A stretch of DNA of 64,000 nucleotides from Gari tellinella. Lineage: Eukaryota > Mollusca > Bivalvia > Cardiida > Psammobiidae. The translations under genes were made by a program, and so were the position numbers. Under the pieces are notes generated by a model that saw only the letters and a program-made list of their open reading frames with translations, was not told the origin of the DNA and did not search any database. The stretch lies in NCBI GenBank assembly GCA_922989275.2, contig OV277867.1, positions 496,001 through 560,000 on the forward strand, written 5' to 3'. Positions within the stretch are counted from its first letter, which is position 1; each line of letters begins with the position of its first letter. Below are positions 10,289 through 19,583 of the stretch, piece after piece.

Positions 10289-10541
10289 TTAACTCATTAT
10301 CCCCTGAAACTTTCAATGGACAATTCCACTTTGCAATAAAGGCTGGTCTACTTTAGACTTTTTAGGGTTGGTTTTTTTTGTAGGAAATTGCAAAATGACA
10401 AGCAGTGAAGTCTTTGATCAGAGGGCTCCTGCAGGATCCCTCTGATCAGGGACTTCACTGTTTGCATAGGACAAGTGTACTCTTCACAGGTACACATTTG
10501 GTAAAGGACGCATATATGCTTCGCTAGGGCTCAATGAGTCA
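10289..10541 (+). mobile_element. Family B MITE (GAAGTC subtype)
   Basis: It lies in the first intron of the Bre1-like pseudogene. TTAACTCATTATCCCCTGAA opens it. The core is CAGTGAAGTCTTTGATCAGA ... TCTGATCAGGGACTTCACTG, and the right part has GACGCATATATGCTTCGCTA. It ends CTCAATGAGTCAA, with a mutated final TTAA. Confidence 0.8.
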
Positions 10542-10770
10542 ATATATAAACAGTCTATTACAAACAGATTGGAGCCAGACAAGATGCCAAGTGATTTGGA
10601 GCTTTCTGCATTACATTTTTCCTGTATTAACGGTAAACATTCTTATAAGCCTCTCATTTTATTGTCTTTGAGGGGTCACTTAACATATGTTTGACCAGCT
10701 AAAAGTAATTCAGTACTCCATAAATATCCCTTTTGGTGCTTTAGATTTATTCCTGTAGAGAAAACAAAAT

Positions 10771-10946
10771 ACAGTGTAACTACTCTATATTGCAACAATT
10801 TAATGAATGGTAATTGATTGTTTAAAAGACTAAAGGAGTATTTTGTTTTACTGCAACCTTGCTTTAAGCAGCCACCTGTCATAAGAAACCTATCAATGAC
10901 CATGATGTATTGGTCCGTTTGGTCGTAATAGAGAGGTGTTACTGTA
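10771..10946 (+). mobile_element. Family D MITE, degenerate left half
   Basis: CAGTGTAACTACTCTATATT and GGTCGTAATAGAGAGGTGTT-ACTG are the two ends. The right arm of core II survives (TTTGTTTTACTGCAACCTTG, CTTTAAGCAGCCACCTGTC), while the left arm is lost. Confidence 0.65.
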
Positions 10947-10984
10947 TATACAAGTTATACAGTCATGGATATAGAACATAAGAA

Positions 10985-11135
10985 ATATTTCCTTATCCTA
11001 GCATATGGTAGATGAAAGCATGCTGAAAGTAAAGTAGATCATGGTACCTGAAGGGGTATTTTGCTTTACTTTCAACCTGCTTTAAGTGGTCACCTATCTT
11101 CAGAAAAAAAATCCAAGGCTATGGAGTAATAAGTT
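10985..11135 (+). mobile_element. Family C MITE, 5' truncated
   Basis: The core (GCATGCTGAAAGTAAAGTAG / CTTTACTTTCAACCTGCTTT) and right end (GGCTATGGAGTAATAAGTTAA) remain. It lies 40 bp upstream of the second pseudogene exon. Confidence 0.7.
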
Positions 11136-11175
11136 AATGTCCAATTGGTGCCTATTTTGTGAATTTTGTTTGCAG

Positions 11176-11346
11176 TGTATACAAGCCAATCAGATCCAGA
11201 AATTGTTGCGTGAGGAGGAGATGTTATCTGAGCAGGTAGGCACACTATATGCACAAGTGGAGGCAGATACTGGTGGTCAGGAAGCTTGAGAAGAAAGAGA
11301 GAAAAGTGCATAACAATAGACTTACCAAGAGAAAGAACTCTTGAAA
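11176..11346 (+). pseudogene. Bre1-like exon, coiled coil, frameshifted
   Basis: The block lies between TTTGCAG and GTAAGT and starts CIQANQIQKLLREEEMLSEQ, continuing the family pattern (E)RI.(S/A)NQI.KLL. After VEAD the frame is lost. The neighbouring frame then reads LVVRKLEKKER, and the first frame is regained at YQEKELLK. The two shifts compensate (171 bp is a multiple of three), but the intervening first-frame reading contains TGA and TAA stops. Confidence 0.82.
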
Positions 11347-11367
11347 GTAAGTCTACACAGCATAGTA

Positions 11368-11572
11368 CAATAAAACCTGTCTATTACAACCACTTAATTA
11401 TGTAAGTTATTATGTGTTAGGACTGGTGACTGCTTAAAACAAGGTGGCAGTAAAACAGAAAGCTCCTATAAGAGCTTTCTATTTACTGTCACCATGCTTT
11501 AAGCTGTTACCTGTCTTTTATACAATCAATTAGCCTTCTATTTAGTGGTCGTAATAGAGAGGCTTTTTAGTA
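11368..11572 (+). mobile_element. Family D MITE
   Basis: Ends AATAAAACCTGTCTATTAC and GGTCGTAATAGAGAGGCTTT. The core II palindrome runs CTTAAAACAAGGTGGCAGTA ... TACTGTCACCATGCTTTAAG around GCTCCTATAAGAGC. Confidence 0.8.
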
Positions 11573-11589
11573 TTACATATTCTTCCATA

Positions 11590-11795
11590 TCTCTAGATTG
11601 CTGGCGTCGAACTAACCATTATTGCTTCAGTTGAATTTCATTCTTTAAATCTAGCTTTAGTCAAACATACCGATATTTTAAAGTTAAAATGCCACATAGC
11701 CAGTCACCAGACAGAACCACATTTTAACTTTGAAAGTAGAGGTATTTTTTACTTGTAAGCGAGCTTGAGATATTGAGGTTTGCCTGTAGTTTAAT
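11590..11795. repeat. Foldback relative of the 9700 element
   Basis: AGTCAAACATACCGATATTT / AAAGTAGAGGTATTTTTTAC and AAAGTTAAAATG / CATTTTAACTTT form imperfect arms. Confidence 0.5.
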
Positions 11796-12136
11796 GTTTA
11801 TATAAGGACTGTGGCATCCATTGATATGAAACACAGTGCTTAGGCTCCAATTGCCTGGGAGAGTATTTCAAAAATTAAAATCTTTATGTCTGCACCAAAC
11901 CTTATGGTGTGACTACTTATTAGAATCGCCACTCCGAGACAATTATAATGAGTAGTCACACAATAGAGTTAAGTGCCAGACATGAAGGAGAAAATGTTGA
12001 AAACATTGCTTTACTCTCTCTTATCTGGAGCCAAGCCCTGTTGTTTTATGTCCCAAAGATTGCCAATGAAGGTACATTTAATTCAGCACTAAGCCATTCT
12101 CTCTCTGAGATTTTTATCAGTGTTTAAGATGAGGAA

Positions 12137-13222
12137 TTGCTTAACCCATTACCCAATAGCTCAATGTTTCTAGTTTTGAAAAAGGTGACTACTTAAAGCA
12201 GGTTGAAAGTAAAGAAGAATGCGCCTGAAGATGGTTTTAAGCAAATTTCTGCTAGGAAATATGAACCACTTCTTATGATGCATATTTATTACTGTATTAG
12301 GGTGGATCAAAAAGTAATGATACTTGATCAATAACTTGCATACATTTAGTGCTAAATGTGCGATATATAATTTTAAAGGAGATTTCAATGCCTACACCAT
12401 GGTATAATGCATGATAAGATCACTCAAATCGATAGGTAACAACATGAACCTAAATGACCCCTCCTCGAGGACACTGGAACATGGCATTTTTCAGACATAA
12501 TGATATAAGAACTTCCTAAAAAGTAAAATTTGTAAAACTTATTTTTGAATATATCAGTTTATGTCTGAATTTTAACATAAATTAAATTTCATTTCAATTG
12601 AAAGGTTTAATGGTCAAAAATCTCAATTTTTCAAAATAAACATTTCTCCTTTTTGCTATAGACAAAAGTAGACATGCTTTTGAAAGCTATGAAAAATTTC
12701 TAAATCAGTATATCTACATTTTGATTTTAAAGCATAAAATCCTACATCAATGGCTTCAGTTATAGCCTGGTTTAATATCAAAAATGAGTTTGTGCATAAC
12801 AGTAGATTATTTCTTTTATGATATTTCAAGTAAGTGTTTAGTATTAGCTATATTTTGTATATAACATATTTAATTGTGTAGTGTTTGCATAAAACATGTA
12901 GTATTATATTTTTGACAGAAAGTTTCATAAACTTATTTAAAATAATAAAGCTGCAATAATAGTTATAGTATCAAACATTTTTCAGAAAATTGCTGCAACA
13001 GTACACAAAAAGGTCCAGTGTCCTCGAGTAGGGGTTGTTTAGATTCATGTTGTGACTTATCGAGTTATATGATCTTGCCCTGCATTATACATCTTGTAGA
13101 TAAGTTATTGCTATTTAAAATGATATATCACACATGCATTTTGCACTTATATTTGCAAACTTATTCATCAAGTATATTTAATTTTTGAACAAGGTATATA
13201 TATGGGGTAATGGGTTAAAGCA
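12137..13222 (+). mobile_element. Family C MITE interrupted by a 0.9-kb inverted-repeat element
   Basis: C starts TTAACCCATTACCCAATAGC with a half-deleted core (CTTAAAGCAGGTTGAAAGTA without its partner). It breaks at about 12298 and resumes at about 13200 with ATATGGGGTAATGGGTTAA. Confidence 0.7.
12298..13199. mobile_element. 0.9-kb transposon-like element with ~185-bp terminal inverted repeats
   Basis: The left arm includes CTTGATCAATAACTTGCATA, GTATAATGCATGATAAGATC and CCTCGAGGACACTGGAACAT. The right arm carries the inverted equivalents, such as CCAGTGTCCTCGAGTAGG and GATCTTGCCCTGCATTATAC. The 450-bp interior is AT-rich with no long reading frame, so the element is non-autonomous. It sits inside a family C MITE and is therefore younger than it. 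Confidence 0.78.
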
Positions 13223-13575
13223 ATCTAAAAGTAAAGCAGAGATCTGTTATTTGAGCTATCTGCTTTACTTTCAACAATTATATGGCTCTTTAACTTGACA
13301 TCCAGTCCATCCAGCAAACGTTAACTTAGAGCAGACTGAAAGTTAAGCAGAATGCTCTTTTGGGATCGTCCTATTTTACTTTCAACATTCTTTAAATGGT
13401 TCATATCTAGGGATGCAGGGAGTCTACGGCTCTTTGACTGGACATCCAGTCTGTCTAGCAAATGGTAGCTTAAAGCAGATTGTAAGTAAAGCAAGGGTGC
13501 TTCTTAAGGTGCATACAGTACTACTTTACCTTCAACCTGCTTTAAGCTGTCACCTGTCATCAATACTAGAAACAT
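13217..13575 (+). repeat. Tandem triplication of C-type hairpins
   Basis: Three core II-like hairpins at about 13220-13275, 13325-13395 and 13470-13545 are separated by repeats of GGCTCTTTAACTTGACATCC / GGCTCTTTGACTGGACATCC (period about 143 bp). The third unit ends like a C element (AAGCTGTCACCTGTCATC). Confidence 0.7.
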
Positions 13576-13579
13576 GCTA

Positions 13580-14118
13580 GGAATGTTCCTTGGGTCTAGC
13601 TCTTTCAAAGTTGTTCAAAGGATTTGAAACAATGCAGAACTCTGGAAGCTATAGCAACCAAAGTGAAAGAAATCGGAATTTAAAAAAAAAAATCTTCTTG
13701 TCAAAAACCACAAGGGCCAGGACTTACATATTTAACACATCGCATCATCGATAGGTCCTCTAATGACAATATATATGACAATGTTCAAATTTTGTCCCTT
13801 GGGTCCTCTATCCAGATTTTTTTGGGGGGAGGGGGAATGTGTTCACAATTTTACATAGAGTTATATAGTGAAATCTTCAAACATCTTCTAGCCAAAGTCA
13901 CAAGGGCAGGAGTTTAGATATTTGATACATAGTATCATCTACAGGTCCTAAATGAATGTTGTTCAAGATTTGCCCTTTGGGTGAAAAAATATCCCAGCCC
14001 CTGTGGGGTCACCGTTTTACATAGTAAAATCATATTATTCTTCACTGAAATCACTTGACCAGTCTTAATGCCTCCGCGATCAGGTGAGCTATTAAGGGCC
14101 ATTCTGGCCCTCTTGTTT
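13580..14118 (+). repeat. Dispersed bivalve-type repeat, truncated
   Basis: Two internal direct copies of a CACAAGGGC(C)AGGA...ATATTT(A/G)A block and the 3' signature GGTGAGCTATTAAGGGCCAT, TCTGGCCCTCTTGTTT. The same 3' signature ends the repeat at 16773-17163. It is a known-looking dispersed repeat of bivalve genomes, not a gene. Confidence 0.65.
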
Positions 14119-14174
14119 GCAAGTTCTGTCTTTAAAATGTTATAAAATAAAATTGTTATCAATTGTATTTGCAG

Positions 14175-14275
14175 GAAGAAATTGCCGAACTGAACTTAAA
14201 GCTTGAGAGAACTAAAAGATAGAAATTGCTGGAGTTGCAGATGGCATCTCGATGGCCGAGATACAAGAATATAAG
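14175..14275 (+). pseudogene. Bre1-like exon, linker before RING, stop and frameshift
   Basis: Between TTTGCAG and GTAAAT, the frame reads EEIAELNLKLERTKR and then a TAG stop. A shifted frame ends AEIQEYK, the expected segment directly before the RING (family pattern EEI.EYK), which continues in the next exon as EQLTCPAC. Confidence 0.8.
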
Positions 14276-14548
14276 GTAAATGTAAATGTGTATTTATGGA
14301 GCAATTGGTTAAAGAAAAGGAATTACAATAACCATTTCCAATTTTTTCTCCTCGATCTGCACCAAATTCAATTTCCTTAATTCTCATTAGAATTGTCTCA
14401 AAGAGACAAGTCTATCAAGTACTACTGTAGTCATACCACAGAATTTGGTGTTGACATAAACAAATCTTTTTTTTAAGTAGTCCCCTTATCAGGAGCCCTG
14501 AAATAATGTATCCATACCATAAACGTAACTGTCACAGTTGGTAAGTTG

Positions 14549-14754
14549 ATATAACCCTTTACTCCATAGCCTGTTTCTAGTTCTGAAGGCAGGAGACCAC
14601 TTAAAGCAGGTCCGAAGTAATGCAGAATGCTACCATCTTTAAGACAGTGAACATTCCTTCTATGTTCATCTTCAGGACATCCTAAGTTGGGACTACTTTC
14701 AAGCTGTAGAAACAATTTCGAGGGGTAAAAAACATATTTATGGAGTAATGGGTC
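14549..14754 (+). mobile_element. Family C MITE, decayed core
   Basis: AACCCTTTACTCCATAGCCT and ATATTTATGGAGTAATGGGT are the two ends. The core's left arm (CTTAAAGCAGGTCCGAAGTA) survives; the right arm has been replaced by unrelated sequence. Confidence 0.65.
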
Positions 14755-14815
14755 TACAGGCATTGAATGATTTAATTGGAAATGTGGACTTATTTTATTT
14801 ATTTTGTATTCACAG

Positions 14816-15099
14816 GAACAATTGACCTGTCCCGCATGTAGAGTCAATAGAAATCCAAATGTGTCCATGTGTTCTGGTCGGAGTGTCTAAAGACTCGATA
14901 TGAAACATACCAGTGTAAATGTCCAAAATGTAATGCTGGTTTCGGTGCATTCGACTATCATAGACTTTTCCATCCCTTAGCAAAGAATGAGAGGCTGGAC
15001 TTTGATCGTTATTGTGTGGACAAGGTACAGGATCAGCTGTGGCTGTACTATGGCCAGGAGATGATGGGGGCAAAATGTGTCATATTTATCAGGTGTTGA
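14816..15099 (+). pseudogene. Bre1-like exon, degenerate RING finger
   Basis: The exon follows a TTTTGTATTCACAG acceptor. The frame [13 protein letters not shown] supplies the first two RING cysteines (codons at 14828 and 14837). A deletion then shifts to the frame [20 protein letters not shown], followed by [18 protein letters not shown]. In the family this is [32 protein letters not shown]. Trp at 14875-14877 occupies a zinc-binding Cys position; the other ligands remain. The frame runs about 45 codons past the usual end of Bre1 to a TGA at 15097, probably former 3' UTR. Confidence 0.85.
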
Positions 15100-15325
15100 G
15101 AGAAACAAGGGTCTGATTTTTCAGGTGGTACACCCAGAAGATTGAAACCTTGCCAAGGAAATTGAAGAACTCTTTGAGAGACTGGGATAAAGTGTTGTAT
15201 TATGACACTGCCAAAGGATGTGAGGGATCAGAGTGTTTGCTTTGTGAATAGAGAGATTACACACTATTATGAGGGATAAAGGAAAGATGCTTAGACTGAG
15301 GAGAGTTTGACTTTCCTCCACATCT

Positions 15326-16055
15326 ATAGGAAAACCTCTCTATTACGACCACTAAAAGAAGGCTAATTAATTGTATAAAAGACAGGTGACAGCTTAAAAC
15401 AAGGTGACAGTACAACAGAAAGCTTCCAAAAGAGCTTTCTGTTTTACGGTCACCTTGTTTAAGCAGTCACCAGTAGTAAACACCTAATAATTAACACAAT
15501 GTTTTATGCCCCCGGATGGCCCAGTCTAGGGCATATTGTTTTTGGTCTGTTTGTTTGCGTGTCTGTCCACAACTTTAACCATGGCCATAACTTTTGAACT
15601 ACATAAGAGAGAGACTTTATATTTGGTATGCATACTCACTTCCAGAAGCACTTGAGCTTAGTACAACTTGTGTAATGTCCGATAAAGGTCAAGGTCCTTT
15701 AGAGGTAAAATAGGAGGAATTTACCATTGGCCATAACTTCGGAACTACATGTGATACAGACTTCATATTTGGCATGTGTACTCAACTCAAGAAGTTCTTG
15801 AACTCGGTACAAGTTTGGTCAAGTCAGCCAAAGGTCTAGGTCATTTAGAGGTCAAATAGAGTTTATTCAACATTGGCCATAACTCTAGTTTAAATTTAGA
15901 AAAAGCTTGTTCATCACAACAACAGCAAGTAGTACCATTATTACCATACCTGCTGTATGGTTTTATTTTACATCCAAATTAATACATTTCACCTCGGGGC
16001 ACTAGTCAATGACATAGATCTTGTTTGTGGTTGTAATAGAGAAGTTTTACTGTAT
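15326..16055 (+). mobile_element. Family D MITE split by a dispersed repeat
   Basis: The left part has GAAAACCTCTCTATTACGAC, the core II palindrome around GCTTCCAAAAGAGC, and AAGCAGTCACCAGTAGTAAA. It breaks near 15500 and ends with GTGGTTGTAATAGAGAAGTT-TTACTG at 16030-16052. Confidence 0.75.
15500..16025 (+). repeat. Dispersed repeat with CCATAACTT direct repeats
   Basis: It begins near TGCCCCCGGATGGCCCAGTC. Three repeats of a block containing GGCCATAACTT(T/C)(T/G)GAACTACAT and AAGGTCAAGGTC(C/A) run about 130 bp apart. It is nested in a family D element. No reading frame. Confidence 0.65.
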
Positions 16056-16455
16056 GTACCTAACAATGCATTTACCTATTCCTACATACAACGGCCTTAG
16101 GATGCCTGTCACATGTTCTTATAGAAACTACTCGCATGAAAATTCATTAACATATTCAATACAGATGTCATTGTAATGTTATATGATAGTACAACATTAT
16201 GCTCCAGTACTGGAGTGTTATTTTTGTTAAAACTGGAAAGAAGAACATCTTTCTGACTGTATTTAATTTGAGTTAGCATTAGTCTGCCACTGCCATAATT
16301 GCAGCTATAAAATGATCTGATACCATATTCCATCGGTGATTTGGATCTACATTGTTATGCCTGAAGGACACACCTTCTGTCAATACAATTTCCAAAATTT
16401 AGGAGAGTCTTCGACATGGATCCTGATCAAATATTGGGTTCATGCTTGTGAGAGC
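16055..16455. other. Unassigned sequence
   Basis: No recognisable gene or repeat. Confidence 0.4.
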
Positions 16456-16458
16456 AGT

Positions 16459-16570
16459 ATTTGCAGTAAAACTGCTCTATTACCACCACAGAATTATGTG
16501 CATTGTTATGTGTTTGATGCAGATGGTTGCTTAAAGCAAGGCTAAAGTAAAACTGAAAGCTCCTTTAGAA
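16459..16570 (+). mobile_element. Family D MITE, 3' truncated
   Basis: GCAGTAAAACTGCTCTATTA and the left core arm GCTTAAAGCAAGGCTAAAGT ... GAAAGCTCCTTTAG are present; the right arm is absent. Confidence 0.65.
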
Positions 16571-16772
16571 GCAGAGCTGTTGATAAGCTTTTGAGTATTA
16601 CTTGGCTTTTTCTTCCTGTAAACAGACAGTATGCATTACGTCATGGGTCACTAAGGTCAGTGCACGTTATTGTTTCTTATTATTGTTAGACTGGTATAAA
16701 ATCTTACTATTATCACTGCTGTTGCAGCTTATCGCACTGCATATAAGAACATTGGCAGTCTGTTTTTCTCCT

Positions 16773-17163
16773 TTTTAGCTCACCTGAGCCAAAGCTCAGG
16801 ATGAGCTATTGTGACTGCAATTTGTCCGTCGTCCGGCATCTTGCATCCGTCGTCCGTCCACATTTTCAAACAACATCTCCTAAGAAAGGGAAAACTTTTA
16901 AAAATCTTCTCTGAAACTGTATGGCCTAGACGATTAATATTTGACATGTAGCTTTGCCTTATGGTCCTCTACCAAGATTGTTCAAATTATAACCCCTTGA
17001 TCAAACTTGGCCCTGCCCCAGGGCTTATCTGTTTTATATAGACTTATATAGGAACACCTTTAAAAGTCTTTTTATAGCTATATATATCACAATAACATCT
17101 TGCCCAGTCAGCTTAGGTACAATGTTCTCAGGTGAGCGACTTGTGGGCCATGGCCCTCTTGTT
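16773..17163 (+). repeat. Dispersed bivalve repeat (GCTCACCTGAGC...GGCCCTCTTG)
   Basis: It starts TTTAGCTCACCTGAGCCAAA, contains GTCCGTCGTCCG tandem bits and ends GGTGAGCGACTTGTGGGCCA then TGGCCCTCTTGTT. This end-to-end structure is very common in bivalve introns. Confidence 0.75.
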
Positions 17164-17520
17164 TTGTGTCACCTGCTGTAGGCAGAGGTGACATTTAGCA
17201 TTAAGGGATCACTTTTCTGGAGTCTGTCTGTTCATCCATCTGTCTGTCTGTCAAGCTTTTTGTGTCACGCCTTATAACTCCTGTTCTACTGAAGCTTTTA
17301 AGATATAACTTCATTTATGGAAAGAGCTTTACAAGTGCAAGTGGAAGTGTATTGCACATGGGTCATAACACTTGTATCAATAATGTGAGAGTTATTCCCC
17401 TTTTCAACATTTTCTTTTCATGGAAATTTCTTGTTTTACTGAAGATTTTTAAATGAAATTTCTTGTATGGAAAGAGAATGTTATACTGATGCTTGCTGGC
17501 AGGTGACACACATGCTCCCA
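17164..17520 (+). repeat. Dispersed repeat, GTGTCACCTGCTGTAGGCAG start
   Basis: It abuts the previous repeat and carries GTCTGTCTGTC and two TTTACTGAAG(C/A)TTTT blocks. It resembles dispersed mollusc repeats, but I cannot name the family. Confidence 0.4.
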
Positions 17521-17754
17521 TCTATTTTGGCTCTTCTTGGAATAATTGTAAACTCTCTTTCATAACAAATTCTGTTTCCGCTTTCGGTTTTCATGATGTA
17601 ATGAGGTCTGCGAAAATAAATACATTTCTTAGCTACACCTCTTCCTTGGTGAAAAATAGTGAGAAAATTTGTAGTTCTCTTGTTGACCATCTTTTGAAAG
17701 ACATTCTGAAGATCCAGTTCTGTGTCTAGGTGCCAAGCAGTAGTTTAATCGTCA

Positions 17755-18118
17755 TAGATTAAGCTGGGGATTGCTTCAAGAAGATTGAAAGTTAAGCAGA
17801 ATGCTACCAAAGAGAATTCTGCTTTTCTTTCAAACTGTCATAAACACTTAAACAATCTATAATGGAAAGAGTTCAGAAAATCATCATGAGTTGCTTTTTA
17901 AGCAATTAACTAAATATCAGTGGGGTAAAGAAATATTTTCACTCAATAAAAAACCCCGAAAAAAGCAATTACCTTAAAACTACTGGGGTAAATGCCCTAT
18001 TTAAGAAAAAGGATTATTTACAGTTCTATTTAGGAGTTTCTGTTTTGCTTTCACCATGCTTTAAACTGTCACCTGTCTTTCAACTGATTAAAATGTCATA
18101 TTAGAGGGATTTTACAGT
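17755..18118 (+). repeat. Remnants of C-type and D-type MITEs
   Basis: A core II-like hairpin at 17765-17850 (GATTGAAAGTTAAGCAGAAT ... ATTCTGCTTTTCTTTCAAAC). The right half of a D element lies at about 18010-18116 (TTCTGTTTTGCTTTCACCAT, CTTTAAACTGTCACCTGTCT, TATTAGAGGGATTTTACAG). Confidence 0.6.
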
Positions 18119-18253
18119 ATGTAATCCAGAAGAACAGACCTTCTAAATTGAATATTTGCAAATGGACATTTCATGAAACAGTAATATTAGCAAGCAGTTT
18201 GGATCCAGATCAGACTGATCCGGATCCCAAATGTTGGATTCTTGTGTCAAGGG

Positions 18254-18484
18254 TTATTAACCCATTTACCCATAGCCTATATCTAGCTTTGGAAATACCA
18301 TGTAGGTGAATATTGGTCTAAAAGTAATACAGAATGTGTCTAAAGGCGCATTCTGCTTTACTGTCAGCTACAATTTGCTAGTATCTGGAAACTATTTCTT
18401 ACTTTACATGTTCATGACTGTATAAAGTTGAACTCTTTTTTTGGAGGAATACATTTCAAGCCTACTTATGGGATAATGGGTGAA
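18254..18484 (+). mobile_element. Family C MITE
   Basis: Start TTAACCCATTTACCCATAGC, end ACTTATGGGATAATGGGTGA. The core is partly eroded on the left (GGTCTAAAAGTAATACAGAA). Confidence 0.7.
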
Positions 18485-18565
18485 GCTAAACTTGTTTTGA
18501 AATTAAATTTCAAAATTCCTGTTGAAACCATCTGTCAGGATATAGGAAAAATAAAATACAGTATA

Positions 18566-18750
18566 CAGTAAGCCTCTATTTTGACCACTAAAATAAAAAT
18601 ATTGATTGCTTGAAATACAGGTCACATCTTAAACCAATGTGACAGTAAAACAGCTTTCTGTTTTACTGTTTCCTTTTTTAAGCAGCCACCTGTGGTAAAC
18701 ACGTTATAAGTTACACAATTTGTGGTCGTGATACAGAGGTTTTACCGTAT
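18566..18750 (+). mobile_element. Family D MITE
   Basis: CAGTAAGCCTCTATTTTGAC and GGTCGTGATACAGAGGTTTT-ACCG ends. The palindrome ACAGTAAAACAGCTTTCTGT lacks the usual GCTCC centre. Confidence 0.7.
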
Positions 18751-18989
18751 ATGGCTCTTTAGTAGGACAGGGTAAAAACATAAATAGGAGTTTGTTATGT
18801 AGAACTGTAAAGGCATAAACAGGCAGTTTTATAAGGTAATGTGTCAAATATTTATAAAAGTAAAGTAAATTTGTTCCATAGTAATTGATTTTATTTATGA
18901 ATCTTTTTCAAAAACCACTTTCCCAATTTGATGTAACCATGACCGTAAACATCGGTACCAGGTGAGCGATTTAGGGTGGCACTTGTAAC

Positions 18990-19160
18990 AATATATTAGT
19001 AAAGAAATAAGACAATGACAAACATGCAGACATTGATCAGAAGACTCCTCTAGGAGCCCTGACTGGTTATACACTGTTTGCATAGGACAGTTGTACTATT
19101 CACACTAGTACACAGTTTGTAAATGACACATTGCATGTCACAAGGCATTAATGAGTTAAG
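18990..19160 (+). mobile_element. Family B MITE, 5' truncated
   Basis: AATGACAAACATGCAGACAT, core with GACTCCTCTAGGAGCCCTGA, TTTGCATAGGACAGTTGTAC and end GGCATTAATGAGTTAA. Confidence 0.65.
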
Positions 19161-19236
19161 ATAGGTAGCTCCTTAATGCAAGAGAAAAAGTACTGCAGAA
19201 AGCTACTTTTGAACTTCATGCTTTATTTTTGTCATG

Positions 19237-19500
19237 CATTAACATTCAATCCTAGTGATGAGTATACTTGTCATTAACAATTAGCATACCCATGAAGAGT
19301 GGACATGTCCTGTGCAAACAGTGAAGACCCAGCTCTGAGGGCTCCTGAATTAGTTCTCTAATCCGGGTTTGCATTGTTTGTCATTTTGCAGTATATTTTT
19401 AAAATCAATTCATGTTACTTTGAATTGCTTCTAAACACAAATTATAGAAGGATATGGAGGAATACATCATTAATAATTTGTACAGATTTTAAGCTTCTGT
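19237..19500 (-). mobile_element. Family B MITE, degenerate
   Basis: AACATTCAATCCTAGTGATG, GAGTATACTTGTCATTAAC, GTCCTGTGCAAACAGTGAAG, and a poorly paired core ending GCATTGTTTGTCATTTTGCA. Confidence 0.65.
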
Positions 19501-19583
19501 AAAATAAGCTGGATGTGTACCAACAGAATATAATTGTATTAAAAGTTTTACAAAGTTCTCTTGGTTGAGTGCTTGTCTCTCTC

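Larger units (their letters stand above)
9928..15099 (+). pseudogene. Bre1-type E3 ubiquitin ligase (RNF20/RNF40) C-terminal pseudogene
   Basis: Bre1 (RNF20/RNF40 in vertebrates) is the nuclear E3 ligase that monoubiquitinates histone H2B; its C-terminus has a coiled coil followed by a C3HC4 RING at the very end. Four exon-like blocks here match that end in order: coiled coil (9928-10056, 11176-11346), linker (14175-14275) and RING (14816 on). All have AG acceptors, and the first three have GT donors. Retained introns mean a genomic duplicate, not a retrocopy. The blocks contain at least four frame disruptions, an in-frame TAG, and a Cys-to-Trp change at a zinc ligand. The upstream three quarters of the protein and a coiled-coil stretch between the second and third blocks were not found. 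MITEs fill the introns. An assembly-error explanation for some frameshifts cannot be excluded, but the Trp substitution and missing exons favour a true pseudogene. Confidence 0.82.

Noticed and set aside
14473..14868. 131-codon minus-strand frame
   Set aside because: It runs antisense through a C-type MITE and into the RING exon of the Bre1-like pseudogene; no homology recognised.
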